DNA of 64,000 nucleotides from Cryptomeria japonica. Its lineage: Eukaryota; Streptophyta; Pinopsida; Cupressales; Cupressaceae. The notes under the pieces were generated by a model that had not been told where the DNA came from, did not search any database, and worked only from the letters and a program-made list of their open reading frames with translations. The stretch spans positions 341,025,793 to 341,089,792 of the forward strand of contig NC_081408.1 in NCBI RefSeq assembly GCF_030272615.1, read 5' to 3'. The translations under genes were made by a program, and so were the position numbers. How positions within the stretch are numbered: the first letter of the stretch is position 1; every line of letters begins with the position of its first letter. Shown here piece after piece: positions 33,719 through 47,400 of the stretch.

Positions 33719-36450
33719 ATGTAAATCATTAGTAATATTTTCTCCCCATACAAAATACCTGTCAACTATAGTGAGAGAACCTAGGACAGTGACTCTGAAA
33801 CTGATTCTAATGAATATGAATGGGATAGTTGTTCTGATATCACTGAATATATTGAGGTAGATACCATCCATTCATACACATCCCTTTCTCAGGAGGGACA
33901 AGGCTTAGAATCTTGACCACTTGAATTTGGACCACAACATATCTATGAAACTAGTGAGAATGAGCAGCAACAATACAAACAAGGCTACATCGAAGATAAT
34001 ACCATCGAAGATCTTGACAATATCATAGACCTAACCAGTATCCCAAAAAACTATAACAATGACTCTATCATGACACTTACCGTGGCCAACCTCAACCCAC
34101 CAAATGACTCCTTACCGCTCGTATATCATGATCTCATAGACTGGGAAGAACCTAAACACCATGATCTACCAATATTCCTAGATGATAAATCTATTGTCTA
34201 GTATCTATGTTCATTCAATCCTGAAACATGCTCTACCAGCGAACAAAATAACAATATATGCAATTAGGGGAGTGCCAAGTCTCTCATTCACAAAAATGAA
34301 ATAAATAAAGGATCTAATGGTGAAAACCAATCAATGGCAATATTAGATCCCAAAAAAGTAAAACTAAAGGATGCATCTGTAGGTGAAAACCTTTTTGAGG
34401 CACCTAAAGATGGGAAACTTGACACTCTTCTAGAACATTATCAAGAAAGGTCACTAATATTGATTGAGCCAACTCAATCAATAAACATTGGTACTGAAGC
34501 AATAGTCAAAACCATACACCTAGAAGAATCACTCACAGAAGAGGAACAACCATATTTTATCAAATTCTTAAAAGAAAAGAAAATCAATTTTTCTTGGTCA
34601 TATGTTGATATGCCTGGAATGGACCCAAACCTGATCATGGATCATTTATCCATCGCTCCAGGAGCTAAGCTAGTCAAGAAGAAATTAAGAAAAATGAATC
34701 CGCATGTGGCATTATTGGTCAAAGTAGAACTAAAGAAGTTATTAGATGTCGGATTCATCCGACCTATAGAGTATTTTGAATGGATCTCAAACATTGTACC
34801 AGTTTCAAAACCTAACAGAAGCATTAGAATATGTATAGATTTTAGAGATGTCAACAAAGCATATCCAAAGGATGACTTTCCTTTACCAAGCATTGGCATA
34901 ATTGTGGATCTAACAGCAGGCCATGCAATGTTATCATTAATGGATGGTTTCTTAGGCTATAATCAAATCAAGATATCCCCAGAGGTTCAAGATAAAACTG
35001 CATTCACCTGTCTATGGGGTACGTATTGTTGGAATGTCATGCCTTTCGGCTTGAAAAATGTTGGGGCAGCTTATCAAAGAGCCATGATGACAATCTTCCA
35101 AGATATTATGCATACCTTCATGGAGTTCTATGTGGATGATTTACTAGCTAAATAATTCACTCGAGTAGAACATCTAGGCATATTAGATAAAATCTTTTGA
35201 AGATTGGAGAAATTCAAAGTTAGACTAAACCCCAAGAAGTGTGTCTTCGGGTTCACATCAGGAAAACTGTTAGGCTACATTGTATCAGAAAAAGGCATTG
35301 AAGTAGATCCAGTAAAGGTACAGGCTATCATGGAAATGCCACCTCCCAGGAACATTAGCCAAATCAAATCTCTATAGGGATGTTTGCAATCCATCAAGTG
35401 ATTTATAGCCCAACTAACAGATAAATGTCTCCCATTCAATCATCTGCTTCAAAATAATATACCCTTCATATGGGAAGACAAGTGTGTGGAATCATTTCAC
35501 CAGCTCAAACAATATCTAATGAATCTGCCAGTTTTGGTACCATCGATAGTAGACAAGCTGCTCATTCTCTACATATCAACAACAGAAGTATCATTAGGGG
35601 CACTGCTAGCACAAGATGATATGGAAGGCAAGGAACGAGCTATTTATTACATCAGCAAAACTTTGAACGAATATGAGCTAAATTATATATTCATTAAGAA
35701 GGATTTCTTAGCAGTGGTGTTTGCCTCTCAAAAGTTCTACCACTACATGCTAGCCCATACAATCAAGTTGGTAGTAAAAATTGATCCTCTCAAGTACTTA
35801 CTCAACAAAGTAGCTCTTATAGGATGATTGGCTAAGTGGGTCATGATTCTCAGTGAATTTGATATCCAGTATACAAAATGTCAGGCTATCAAAGAACAGG
35901 TAATTGCAGATCAACTGGCAGAAGCACCACTACTAGATCAAAAACCACTGCAGGTGAAATTTCCAAACATGGATGTCCTTAATTTCATACCCAAGCAATG
36001 GACCCTATACTTTTATGGATCCTATACCCAACATGGATCAAGTGTCAGCATCTTGTTCATCACTCCAGAAGGGCACATAATTCCAAGATCTTATAGACTG
36101 GTGTTTCCATGCACCAACAACATTGTTGAATATGAAGCTTTGGTAACAAGAATCAAAATGGTTGTGGAATGGAAAATCATGGAATTGAGAGTCTATGGGG
36201 ATTCTCAATTAGTTATCAATCATATCAACAATGAATATCAGACAAAGGATGATAAGCTCCTACCTTACAAGAAAATGGTGGATGATTTCAAATAGTACTT
36301 TGTACACATCAGCTTTGAGAAAATCCCAATATTGGACAACAGAGTTGTCAATGCAAGGGCTACTATTGCTTCACTACTGCAAATTCTAGAGAAATAGAGT
36401 CATTATGAGTTCCTAGTAGAGCAATTTTCTCCCCATCCTATGACAATTCA
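33719..36450 (+). pseudogene. pol: Tat pol: linker, RT, RNase H and second RNase H
   Basis: An Asp/Glu/Asn-rich linker (33740-34330) leads into a 273-codon open frame (34334-35155) with RT motifs VPVSKPNRSIRICIDFRDVN, DDFPLPSI, SLMDGFLGYNQI, MPFGLKNVGAAYQRAM and catalytic YVDDLL. The connection follows (GYIVSEKGIEVDPVKV). The first RNase H is at 35486-35827 (EVSLGALLAQ, KTLNEYELNY). A second, Tat-specific RNase H is at about 35990-36295 with LYFYGSYTQHG, NNIVEYEALV and VYGDSQLVINH. Its first catalytic Asp is Tyr here. RT looks nearly intact apart from stops at the edges. The dual RNase H is the diagnostic feature of the lineage. Confidence 0.88.
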
Positions 36451-37745
36451 GCATCCCAAGTCATCTATGCCCTAACCGATTTAGATTCACCTCTATATGG
36501 GACAATCTATGATTATCTTAAAAATAATACTCTCCCACCCGACCTATCTCGCAACAAAAAATGCAGCTTCATCTGGCAAGCCACCCACTATACCTTAACC
36601 ACTGACACACTTTACCATCGAGGTCTAGATGGTACTCTTCTTCTATGCCTCGATCATAATGAATCTTACTCTTCCTTACATGACCTACACAAGGGTATTT
36701 GTGGTACGCATTCAAGTGGTCCTACTCTCACCAAGAAACTTCTGAGAATGGGATATTACTGGCCAATAATGGAGAAAGAGTCCTATCAATTTGCAAAGAA
36801 ATGTCCTAAATGCCAAATTCATGGCAATCTTATCGATTCACCAGCACAGGAGTTGTAGCTATTCACCCCATCTTGGCCTTTCTATCAATGGGGACTTTAT
36901 TTGGTATGAAAAATTCATCCTTCTTCTTCAAATGGACATAAGTTCATTATCACTGCAATAGAATATTTCACCAAGTGGATTGAAGTAGTCCCGATGACCA
37001 CTATAATTTGAAAGCAGATCACCTCATTTTTCTCAATTATCTCATTTGCAGATATGGAATTCCCAATTCTATCATCACAGACAACTAGCATCCTTTCAAA
37101 AATCAAGATGTGTGAGAGCTATGTGAACTATTCAAAATCCAACATCGCTTCTCCACACCTTACTACCCACAAGGGAATGGTCAAGAAGAAGCATCAAATA
37201 AAACAATTTTGAGAATCCTCAAGAAAATAGTAAATGATGTGGGCAAGGATTGGCATGTATAGCTCAATCTGGCACTTTGGGCATACAGGACTAGTATTTG
37301 GAAACCTACAGGGGCTACACCATATTCATTGGGGTATGGTTCAAAAGCAATTCTACCTGTTGAGGTAGAAATTGCATCTCTTTGAGTATCTTTGAAGGGC
37401 CTCATACCAGATGAGGAATATCGAGTAAACAGGCTGCATGAACTAGAGCTTCTTGATGAAAATGACAACATGCCTATGACCATATCAAGGCATACCAGCA
37501 GTGAATGTGCAAAAGCTATAATCACAAAGTCATCCCAAGGGCTTTCAAAGTCAGTGATCTTGTACTAAAAGAAAATCCAAGAAATCAACAAGATCAAGAA
37601 AAAAGGGGAAGTTTGAATCTAACTAGTTAGGTCTCTTTGTCATCATATCAGCCTATGGATCAGGAGCCTATCAGTTAACAAATTTAGAGGGGGGCATGCT
37701 CAACAAACCAACTAATAGTATCCATCTAAAGAAATTCTACACTTG
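36451..37745 (+). pseudogene. Tat integrase, degraded
   Basis: The zinc-binding start is visible (HKGICGTHSSG, then CPKCQIHGN near 36800), followed by the catalytic core. The first Asp position reads WGLYLV where WGLDLV-type sequence is expected, and a stop follows. Next come FTKWIEVVPM and TPYYPQGNGQEEASNKT, which retains the Glu, then a C-terminal part with WAYRTS, GATPYSLGYGSKAILPVEVEI. Many stops and frameshifts show that this part is older or less constrained than RT. It ends near 37745, just before an A-rich stretch. Confidence 0.82.
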
Positions 37746-39199
37746 AGTCGTCCAATGCATGGAAAAAGTGAAAAAAAATTTAAAAAATAATAAACAAAAA
37801 AAGTGCAATAAAATAAGTAGTGAAAACCTAGCAATAGATGTTGTTTGTGATAGAATGACTCATATATCTATCAGTACTCATATCTTTGATCCATCTAGTC
37901 TTAGCTAATGGCCATCACCCAACACTTATTCACGCGGTATTATCCCGGATAAACTTAGCGTAGTCATTATCCTTGATTATCCAAAAACAGTTCTCCATAT
38001 CATATCCCACCATGGCTTGGTGATCAATGTATATATCCACATTGGCAAATATCTATGACTAGGGGTAGAATTCCTCTCACTTTAACATTTTGACAACAAA
38101 CAACAAGGATCGTAGCATACTAGAGAACTAATGTCAACAACTGCTCATCAAAATAGAAAATGAGACCATTATCCAGCTATAACTTTAACACACACATGAT
38201 GGATGATTTTTTTAATTATGATTTGTTTACATATAGCATGAGGTTTTGACTATTTTTTATCTTAATTTTGGAATTATTAGATCTCTTGAGCTACTCGAGG
38301 ATGCATTGAGCTAGAGAAGCAAAGAAGGAATCTGATATTTTCCTTTGGTTTTCTATCTATGAGGCGATCATTTGTACAGTGCAAATTTGTCTCGAGACAT
38401 GATTGGAAACATATCATTGAAGATATTTTCCACTTTGCACATACAAATGGTTAATTATTTTTTGTTTTATGCAAGCAACACTCAAGTCATCTTGGTTCAA
38501 CTATACCTCGACGCTTGTGACGCCTTGCAATATCAAAATCCATATAAGTTATACTCAGGTCCTTATGGTTCAATTATACCATGATGCTTGTATTAACTTT
38601 CAACATATCAAACGCTCAATGATGACAAAATAGAGCACAAACAAGTGACTACATGGGAATGACAACGACAAAATCAAATCATTTTCCATTTAGTTGCATA
38701 TCATTTTAAACTTTCATTTATTTGCCTATCATTTATAAAAATTGCATTTAGTTGCATAACATTTTAAAATTGCATTTAGTTGCATATCATTTTAAATCTT
38801 ACATCATTATCATACATCTCATTTTCAAGATACATCTCACATCATTACCATTATCATACATCTCATTTTTAAAATACATCTCATAAACCAAAGTAATCAA
38901 CGCAATACATCATCACATTCTCACTCATCTCATCATGAATCATACATTCACATCATAATCAAAATCAAGAGCATTATTATCTATGCATCAAATCATCCTC
39001 ATAGAATCTCATATCAAAACATAATGCATATCATAAATCATCATCAATAACACATCACATATGGATCAGAGAAAATTAGTGCTATATATCTATATATCTC
39101 AAAATGGTTGAAATGTACAAGGGATATCATGTATGTCAAAATACCAAAAAATGATCCAAAACAACATAGACAGGTCTCTCAGGTATGACTATCTCCTGA
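37746..39199 (+). other. Tat region between integrase and antisense ORF, no gene seen
   Basis: About 1.45 kb without a supportable gene. It starts with an A-rich stretch (37760-37800) and includes TTTAGTTGCATATCATTTTA-type repeats (38690-38800, about four copies at 35-45-base spacing), followed by CATCTCATCATA-type low complexity to 39070. This type of spacer with short repeats is usual 3' of pol in Tat elements. Confidence 0.65.
38690..39070 (+). repeat. Short tandem and low-complexity repeats in Tat 3' spacer
   Basis: TGCATTTAGTTGCATA recurs four times with ATCATTTTAAA arms (38690-38800). A CATCTCA/ATCATACAT array of loose unit length follows to 39070. Confidence 0.7.
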
Positions 39200-40040
39200 G
39201 GCTAAAGTAGTAGATGTTCCAACTCCTAGATCTCCACCAAGTGGATCACATTAGGAAGGCCTCGTAACTGCCCTACTCACTATCCTCATATGACTGCAGC
39301 CAGATCGACTGGATGCCACTGCAGCATAGCTAGGAGCTATGTGATCTCTAGAGACCACCTCCTCATATAGATGCCTATAATACTCAACCTCCTTGGTTGA
39401 GTATTGTATCTCTCTCAGTGTGTCCCGCATTGGGGAAACAGTCATCGCTCTCTCCAGCCTATCAGAAAGTTCCTCTTCCTGACTGTAGTGCTCTCTCTCT
39501 GTATCCCGCTCTGTGATAACTTGTGTAATCTTGCGTTGTTGCACTAACACCTGTGCCTGCACCTCTTGAACCATGACTTGTAGCACTCTAATCTATGAAT
39601 CTTTTCAATGGGTGGGTACCCTAATCTGAATGGGTACCTGTGTCATGGTCCCACCCACACCTGTCCTTGTTTGAGGTGTCGGTGGAGGTAGAACATCAAA
39701 TATCCTCCTCTAGATAGGTCACCTATCATCCTCTATACCACCCACCATAGCTAGCAAATCATCTACCCTACCAACCCCATGAGTACCAAGAATGACACCT
39801 CTCCTGCTATCTCCTTCTCCTCTCCATCTATCTAATCCACCTCCTCAACCTCCTCCTCCACCACCTCCTCAACCTCCTGCTCTGCCACCTCCTCCACCAC
39901 CTCCTCCACCATCTCCACCTCCCTCTCCTAACTCCTCTCCCTCCTCATCTCTTCTTTTCACTCCCCCTTGCCTCTATGGCTCCTCATGGTCATCATCATC
40001 AAAAGCAAGAAGCATCTCTACCGGATCAGATATATGCACC
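39200..40040 (-). pseudogene. Antisense ORF of Tat element, C-terminal part
   Basis: On the minus strand this carries on from 53560, beyond the chromovirus insertion. It starts with a highly repetitive segment (39800-39990; minus strand GGAGGAGGTGG repeats, Glu/Gly/Arg/Trp-rich depending on frame). A coiled-coil-like open frame follows at 39586-39251 (VQAQVLVQQRKITQVITERDTE, YYRHLYEEVVS) that ends near 39251. Gene content and order match the C-terminal tails of MAIN-like plant mobile domain proteins only loosely. The plus-strand proline-rich frame at 39792-40103 is the shadow of the repeat. Confidence 0.6.
40036..40040 (+). other. Target site duplication GCACC (left copy, one mismatch)
   Basis: GCACC before the LTR at 40041 and ACACC after the LTR end at 53559 differ by one base. 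Confidence 0.7.
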
Positions 40041-40695
40041 TGTCATGCCCAAAATTTTGGGCACGAACAGGATAATTTTTTTTTTTTAATCACAACTAAA
40101 TAACATTAAATTTGTTAAAATGAAATGCACTAGCATGTTTGTCTTAATTATGTGTGAGTTAACTCTAACCACTAACTCAAGTAAGTGATGATAGTTTAAA
40201 TCAAATGCGGAACATTAAAAGAATTGTTTATTATCTCTTCGATTTTAATCAATAAATTAATTTAGCCAATTAATTGACGTACATAAAATTAATCTACAAT
40301 AACCATTAATTGATTTTAGGGACTAATTAAATTAGTCCTAGCACTTAGTTTATAAATGTCTATATTTTATTTTAACAATAATTAAAATGTGTTTAAACTA
40401 AATCGACTATAGGGTCCATTAAATTCATAATGACATTTGTCCTATAAAGTTTAATCTCATGAACCTATATCTAGGTGGACTAAAATTATTCCCTATAGTC
40501 AAATAATTTACAAACAGAATAAATTTCCTAAATGATCATCTCCAAACTAATTTAAAATTTAAGACTTCATATTTAAATGTTTATTTAACATGTATAAAAT
40601 ATAAATGTTAAATAAACTAATTATATTAAAGTCAAATTTATACATCCATAATTTTAAACTATATATAAATAAGTATATTTATAAATATACATATG

Positions 40696-40697
<2 letters not shown>

Positions 40698-40743
<46 letters not shown>
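40698..40743 (+). repeat. (TA)n microsatellite
   Basis: About 23 TA units. The equivalent site in the other LTR (49990-50040) has a TA tract followed by about 15 GT units. Confidence 0.9.
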
Positions 40744-40748
<5 letters not shown>

Positions 40749-41194
40749 ACTGATATATTTATATGTGAGGTTATTCCCCCTTTTATTTAAACATACCTTA
40801 TTAACCAAAATACTCAAGAACCCATAGCCAAAATAACTTATCCCGTTTGTTATAAAATTTCTAAAAGATTAAACTTCATAAGTATTTTAAATTAAAACAA
40901 CTTTTCTATTATACCCATATGTTTATTAAAACATATATAAATTATAAACACCCAATAAAATATTTAATCTACAATTTGCCCTAATCTTTCACATTTTAAA
41001 CTATATGTATATATGAATGTGTGTGTGTGTGTACATATATATATACATACATAAATATGTTTTCTCATTATTAATAAATAACCGTGAGAACCCTAATTTT
41101 ATTATTATAAAAATGCCCCTTTATTTTATTTTCATTCCTTACATCTTATATTATCTTTCGAATACCCTAACCCAGTTTCGAATCTTTTTGTTGT

Positions 41195-41510
41195 AGGGGG
41201 CCGAACGTATGAGCAGGGTGGAGGGCGAGCGGCAGGTTTTTGAAGAGGCAGAGGCCATGGGGGGGATCCCCGTAGGGATGACCAATGTCGAGCCTATGGG
41301 TCGCGCCCACAAACGCAGCCTAGGCCGCCACTGTGGGACGCGGCTTACAGCCCTGCAGCGCTGCCACTGTGGGGCGCCACCCACAGAGGAGGCCGAAGCC
41401 TCCCACTAGCAGATGCGACCGCCGCTGGGGGGTCGTCGCCCACTATGCGGAGGGGGCCGCCACCCTATGGGAAAGTCTGCAGGGGCCGAGCCCCTTGCCA
41501 TGGTAATTCA
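41195..41510 (+). repeat. GC-rich island inside AT-rich LTR
   Basis: About 310 bases of high GC content with loose repeats of GTGGGACGCGGCTTACAG type. Edges are abrupt: AT-rich sequence on both sides, TTTCGAATC before and CATGGTAATTC after. The counterpart is at 50445-50780. Confidence 0.8.
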
Positions 41511-41569
41511 AATATTTTTTTATTTTTTTTAAATTTAGTTTTGTATCATTTTTTTTTATAAAAATATAA

Positions 41570-41668
41570 TTGTATATATATATATATATTTATATATATT
41601 TATATATATAATTATATTATATATAGAAATATATTTAAATATATATATTTTTATTTATTTATATACAA

Positions 41669-41732
<64 letters not shown>
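41570..41732 (+). repeat. TA-rich microsatellite region
   Basis: Interrupted TATATA tracts end in a pure run of about 35 TA units. The counterpart is at 50840-51030 in the other LTR. Confidence 0.9.
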
Positions 41733-41733
<1 letters not shown>

Positions 41734-44414
41734 TAGATAGTCATTAGATTTAGGGCTAAATTTTCTTTTAAGAAAACTTTTTTTTTTCCTTGTTTTAAAT
41801 CCCAAGTTGCTATAATCTGAGATAAATTATTTAACCTTAGATTAATGACATAAATCAAAAGTTAAACAATATCTAAATAAAAAATATTAATTAAATTAGA
41901 TAGGCTATTTAACTTTAGATTTTATTTCTGCAAATAAGTAATTAACAGAGTTAAATAAATATGAACAGCAACTATATAAATATGTGATTATTTAAATTAG
42001 ATAGACCATTTAATTCTAGATTTTAATTTTTGCAAATAAGTAAACGACAGAATTAAATAAATCCTAACAACAACTTTATTTATCTAGAATCATTGAATTT
42101 ATCCTTAGAGATATGCAAATAGGAATTAAACTAACAATTTATTATCAAAGTAACATGCATGCATTCATTAAACTTTAAAAAACAATACAAGCTAAAACCC
42201 AACAAAATCATCTCGTTTATGCAATAATAAATTAACAGAAATAATGCATTTTTAGAATACAATATAGACATTATTACAAGAGGGAGATATACCCAAACTA
42301 GTCCCTCATATCTATTAAATGAGGACTTCTATTAAAATAGATACATTTTATTTTCAAAGTAATTACAACATATAGTTTCCCTTTCACATTGCTACATTTT
42401 AAAATATAAAATATTCCATTCCCAAATCTTTTTCTGCAAACAATAAATCCAGCAACTTCTACTTATCCTTTTCTTTTCTTCCAAATAACCTACAATTAAA
42501 TCATTGGCTATGACCATGGAGTGCTCACCTCCCAGCCTAGGCTTACTAGAAGCCACCCCCGAGCTTGGAGAACCAAGCCCTAGACAGGTTACACACATGC
42601 AAACACAACAGCATATTCCCAACCAAGGCTACATTGCACCACACAATGTGATGATTTTACACAGGTGGTAGTGGACCAAATACCTTGAGGAGACTACAAG
42701 TATGGTAAAACACAAAGCCACCTCATGGAAAACAAACATATATCATAAGTATAATAACCCCGCATCCTTATGCCCCCCCAAGGCATTCATGCCTTATTTC
42801 CCTCCTTATGACCCCCAAATGCATAAACAAGCCATGCAACAAGGGTCACATAAATATCCCTTGAGATCACTCTCATCACGAGAGCCTCTCACTTGAGGGT
42901 TGTCAAACTTCTACCACCCACAAGACCATCCTCTCTCCCAAGAGTAGGAGGCCTTGGTTACTCCCAAAACATAGAATGCATACAAGAAATCAAAGACATA
43001 ATGCATAATAATTTTCACAAAATAAAATGCAAGAGAACAACTTTTTCCACACAAACAATCTTTCCAAAATAGCATGCAACATGAAAGAAAACAAGAAGAA
43101 GTTAAACCAACCTTCAATCTACCCAAAGGTATGCTAGTCTAGTTGAGGATGAGCAACCCAATTCCATAGTTCCTTGCTTCTCTACCCTTAGCCAAATTCC
43201 TATACCAAATCTATTCTTTTTTTCAAAATTGCATTGTCTCCAAAAATGGAGAGTGGGTGATTCCTGCAAAATCTCACATTCTTGCCTAAGAAGACCTCAA
43301 TGAGAGTTCTCACAGGTTTCTAAAATTGAAAAAGGAAAAAGTTCGAAAAAAAATCAAAAAAAGGATCTCTCATCAAAAAGGAAAGTTAACTAACCTAGAT
43401 GATGCCTTCTAAATTCAATTTTCGCACATCTTAGAAAACTCACTTTTTAGGGTGACTAAACAGCCACATGGGAGTTGTCACATGCCTAAAATTACTCCTA
43501 ACCCTTAGGTATACCTTATGGGCTTTAGGAAACACCTTTAAACTACCCCTAAGAGTCCATTTAACCCCTTTTAAACCCATCTAAAGTTAACTTTCGGGTC
43601 AAACCTAAGTTGACCACCCCAAAGATTTGCTACCCAAGGAAAATATAGACCCACATTAAATTATTTGAAAAAAATATGGTTAAAACAACTCCCTCCAAGA
43701 GACAATTCAAAAATCAAGACATAAATCAACACGTGTCAAGTGACACAATAAAATACTTTACAACATTACACATGAAATTTTGTCTCCTGTTAGATTTACA
43801 CAAATTAATAAATTCAATTTAACACACAAGCAACATACACTTTCACAAACAAAATACGATACAAACGGGGTGTTGTCTCTCAAAATAGACAAACCCTAGT
43901 TTTACGAATGTACATAGGTCTAGGTTTGGTTCTCCATAATGTTTCCATGGTCACATGGATAATTTCTCTGCGCATCTCAATTACACATTAGTAATTCCAA
44001 ATAACCTCATATAACATTTAAACACATGAATAAGAATACACGTCAAACACTTTGCATAAAATTGATATTAGACAAAATCAATATGTCTTGTATCAAAATA
44101 AATCCACATAAGCAATTATCATAATCCTCATAATTTTGATCCATACATAAACATGCATCATATTTCTATCATCATAGTAAGGTCCTGCAATTCCAATAAT
44201 GACATACATCATCACAAAGTAATCCTATTCTAGAATCATATAGAGTTCTATATCTATAATGCATAGAAATGAAGCATCAATATATATATCAATGTTATCC
44301 AAATCATGAAATCATATAAGTTTCAAATCCATAATGTATAAAAATAAAGCAACCATAATAGTCTCAACATGAAAATTACTAAAATGCTAGGATGAGTCAG
44401 GGTAAGGCCTCACA

Positions 44415-44429
44415 CCCTCCCCCTCTAGG
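44415..44429 (-). other. Polypurine tract of level-2 chromovirus
   Basis: The minus strand reads CCTAGAGGGGGAGGG directly before the LTR start TGTGAGGCC. Confidence 0.85.
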
Positions 44430-47400
44430 CATGAACTTCCTCCTAGAGTTCATCAAAAAGATGGGGGTACTGTGATCTCATACATGTTGCATCCTCCCAT
44501 GAAGTCATAACCTCATCATAGCAATCCCACTAGACCCTAACCTAGTCTGGCTCTTGACCTCAAAGGGCCAGTGTCCGGCATGCCAAAATGTGAATGGGCT
44601 CCAAAGCTAGCTACCCGTCCGACTCCACCTGCAAAGCATCCCAATCTAAAATATGAGACTCATCATAGATATACTTTCTTAAAACTGATACATGAAACAC
44701 ATCGTAGATGCGTGACAGGCTAGGTGGTAATGCTAAATGGTAGGCAACTAGTCCTATCCTCTCAAGGATCTCAAATGGTCCTACAAAGCAAGCTATGAGC
44801 TTAGAACCCTTTCCATAATAGATTGGACTCTTATGCAGTCACACTCTCAAAAAGACTCTATCTCCAACCAAGTAGCTACGATCTATCCTCTTTACATTTG
44901 CATACTTCTTCCGTCTGTCTCATGCCTCTAAGACGCTGCCTAATCAAATCAACCTATTGCTCCATATCCCAAACTATCTCAAGACCAATAGCAACTCTGT
45001 CCTCTATGCGGTCCCAACTCAATTGTGTCTTGTAAGGTCTGTAGTATAATGCATGATATGGTGGCATCCCCAAAGAAGTGTGATGCCCATTGTTATAGGC
45101 AAACTTCACTAAGGGAAGGTACTCTTCCCATCTGGTCTGATGATCCATGACGTACATGCGAAGCATATCCTCCAACACCTGCTTAACCCTCTCTGTCTAA
45201 CCATCCATTTTTGGATGATAGGCTCTACTGAAGTTGAGCTTAGTGCCCATAGCTGCCTATAATGCCTTCCAAAAGGAAGAAGTGAAGAGGGAATCCCTGT
45301 CAGAGATAATCTTGCATGGAATGCCATGAAGTCTGACAATGTCTTGCAAGAACACCTATGCTACTGCTGGTGCTATGAAGGTAGTCCAAACTGGTGAAAA
45401 ATGGGCCACTTTAGTCAACTTGTCAACTGTCACCAAGATGGCATCATGGCGACGAGATGACATAGGAAGACCAATGATGAAATCCATGGATATAGTATCC
45501 CACTTCCACTCTAGTATAGCATGAGACTGGAACAACCCACCTGGATGGTGGTGTTTCGCCTTGACTCTCTGACACTCGAGGCATCGGGCTACTAACTCAA
45601 CAATGAGCTACCACATTCCTGGCCAATGATATAACTGTCTCAAGTCAGCATGCATCTTCTTAACTCTGGGATGTGTTGCATAAGGAGCTCTATGAGCCTC
45701 CATGACAATGAACTCTCGAAAACCCCCGAAAGAAGGTACATAGATGCACCCTCTATGGCGTAATAGTCCATTAGACTCCAAGGAATAATCCACATATTTC
45801 CCTTCTAGAGTTTCCTGAGATCATATTACCTGACAAACCTCTAAATACCATCCATCCTCTGGCAACTGCTACAATATCCTATCTCTCAATCCATGCCCAT
45901 AGATATGGTGTATACCTCATGATGTCTCCTACTCAAAGAATTTGCAACTATGTTTTCTTTCCCTTTGATGTAGTGAACATCAAAATCATACTCGCACAAG
46001 AACTCCATCCATCTCCTCTGACATGCATTAAGGTTTGGCTGAGTGAATATGTACTGAAGGCTCTGATGGTCTGAATAAAGCTCAAAATGATGACCCAAAA
46101 GGAAGTGTCTCCACCTCACAACTGCATGCACTACTGCTGCAAGCTCAAGGTCATGAGTAGGGTAGTTAAGCTCATGAGTCTTAAGTTTCCTAGACTCAAA
46201 AGCTATAGCCCTACCATCCTACATAAGGACTGCTCCTAAACCTTCTAGGGAAGCATATGTGCAAACCATGAAGTCAGCTGAGGGATCTGGTACTACAAAG
46301 ATAGGTGTGCTAGTAAGTGCCTTCTTGAGTTCCTAAAAGGCCCTCTCATACTTCTCTATCCACTCAAATTTCTTCCCTTTACGCTAAAGAGAAGTAATAG
46401 GATGTGCGACTCTAGAGAATCCCTCAATAAAGCATCGGTAATAACCTACTAAGCCCATGAAGCTCCTAACCTCTGTCACACTGGTTGGTGCTAGCCAATC
46501 CATAATAGCTCTGATCTTGGATGGGTCTACTGAGATCCCATCACCGAAAATAATGTGCCCAAGGTACTTGACCTTTGATTGAAAGAAAGCACACTTTGAC
46601 AAACTGCCAAACAACTAATTGTCCCTCAAACACTGCAAAACCTGCCTTAGGTGTTCCTTATGCTCCTTCTCATTCTGAGAATATATCAATATGTCATCAA
46701 GGAATACAATAATGAAATGGTCAAGAAATGTGCAGAATACCCCATTCATGAGGCTCATGAAAATAGCTGGAGCATTCGTAAGACCGAATGCAACCACGGT
46801 GAACTCATAGTGGTCATACCTAGTGTGAAATGCAGTCTTGTGGATATCATTTCCACTATCCTCAACTGATGGTATCCTGACTTCAAATCAATTTTGGAAA
46901 GTACTTTGGCACCCTGAAGTTGGTCAAATAAATCATCGATTCTAGGCAAGGGATATCGGTTCTTGATGGTTACTTTGTTCAACTTACGATAATCCATGCA
47001 TAATCGAAGAGATCCATCCTTCTTCTTCACAAAGATGACTGGTGCATCCCAAGGGGATACGCTAGGACAAATGTGACCCTTCTCTAGGAGTTCCTCAAGC
47101 TACATCTTGAACTCATTAAGCTCATTTGTGGTCATCCTATAAGGTGCTCTTGAAACTAGCTCAGCTCTTGGTACAAGGTCTATATGAAAGTCAATCTCTC
47201 TATGGGGTGGCATTCCAGGTAGCTCTGAAGGAAACATGTATGAATATCCCTTAAGGATAGGATGGTCATCAATCGATGTTTCCTTTTTGTTCTCTTCCTC
47301 TCTATCACTGATAGTGATGGCAAACAGTTGACATCCCTTTTGCATGCTCCGCTTAAGCTGCATTACAGAAATCATACGAAGAGACATAGGTCTTTGAATC

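Larger units (their letters stand above)
40041..44414 (-). repeat. 3' LTR of level-2 chromovirus (4.4 kb)
   Basis: A very AT-rich LTR with (TA)n tracts at about 40698-40743 and 41570-41732 and a GC-rich island at about 41195-41510. The frames at 41151-41409 come from the island and recur in changed form in the other LTR, so they are not treated as genes. The right part (42390-44400) is moderately AT-rich, with no gene. About 200 bases near 43843-44050 are absent from the other LTR. Confidence 0.9.

Noticed and set aside
39792-40103. Plus-strand proline-rich ORF (extensin-like)
   Set aside because: It is the complement of the low-complexity tail of the antisense ORF. It has no signal peptide or extensin motif and is cut by an LTR.
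41151-41409. Two overlapping ORFs in the GC-rich island as a host exon
   Set aside because: They occur on both strands, recur with changes in the other LTR at 50388-50841, and have no domain. High GC content alone gives open frames.
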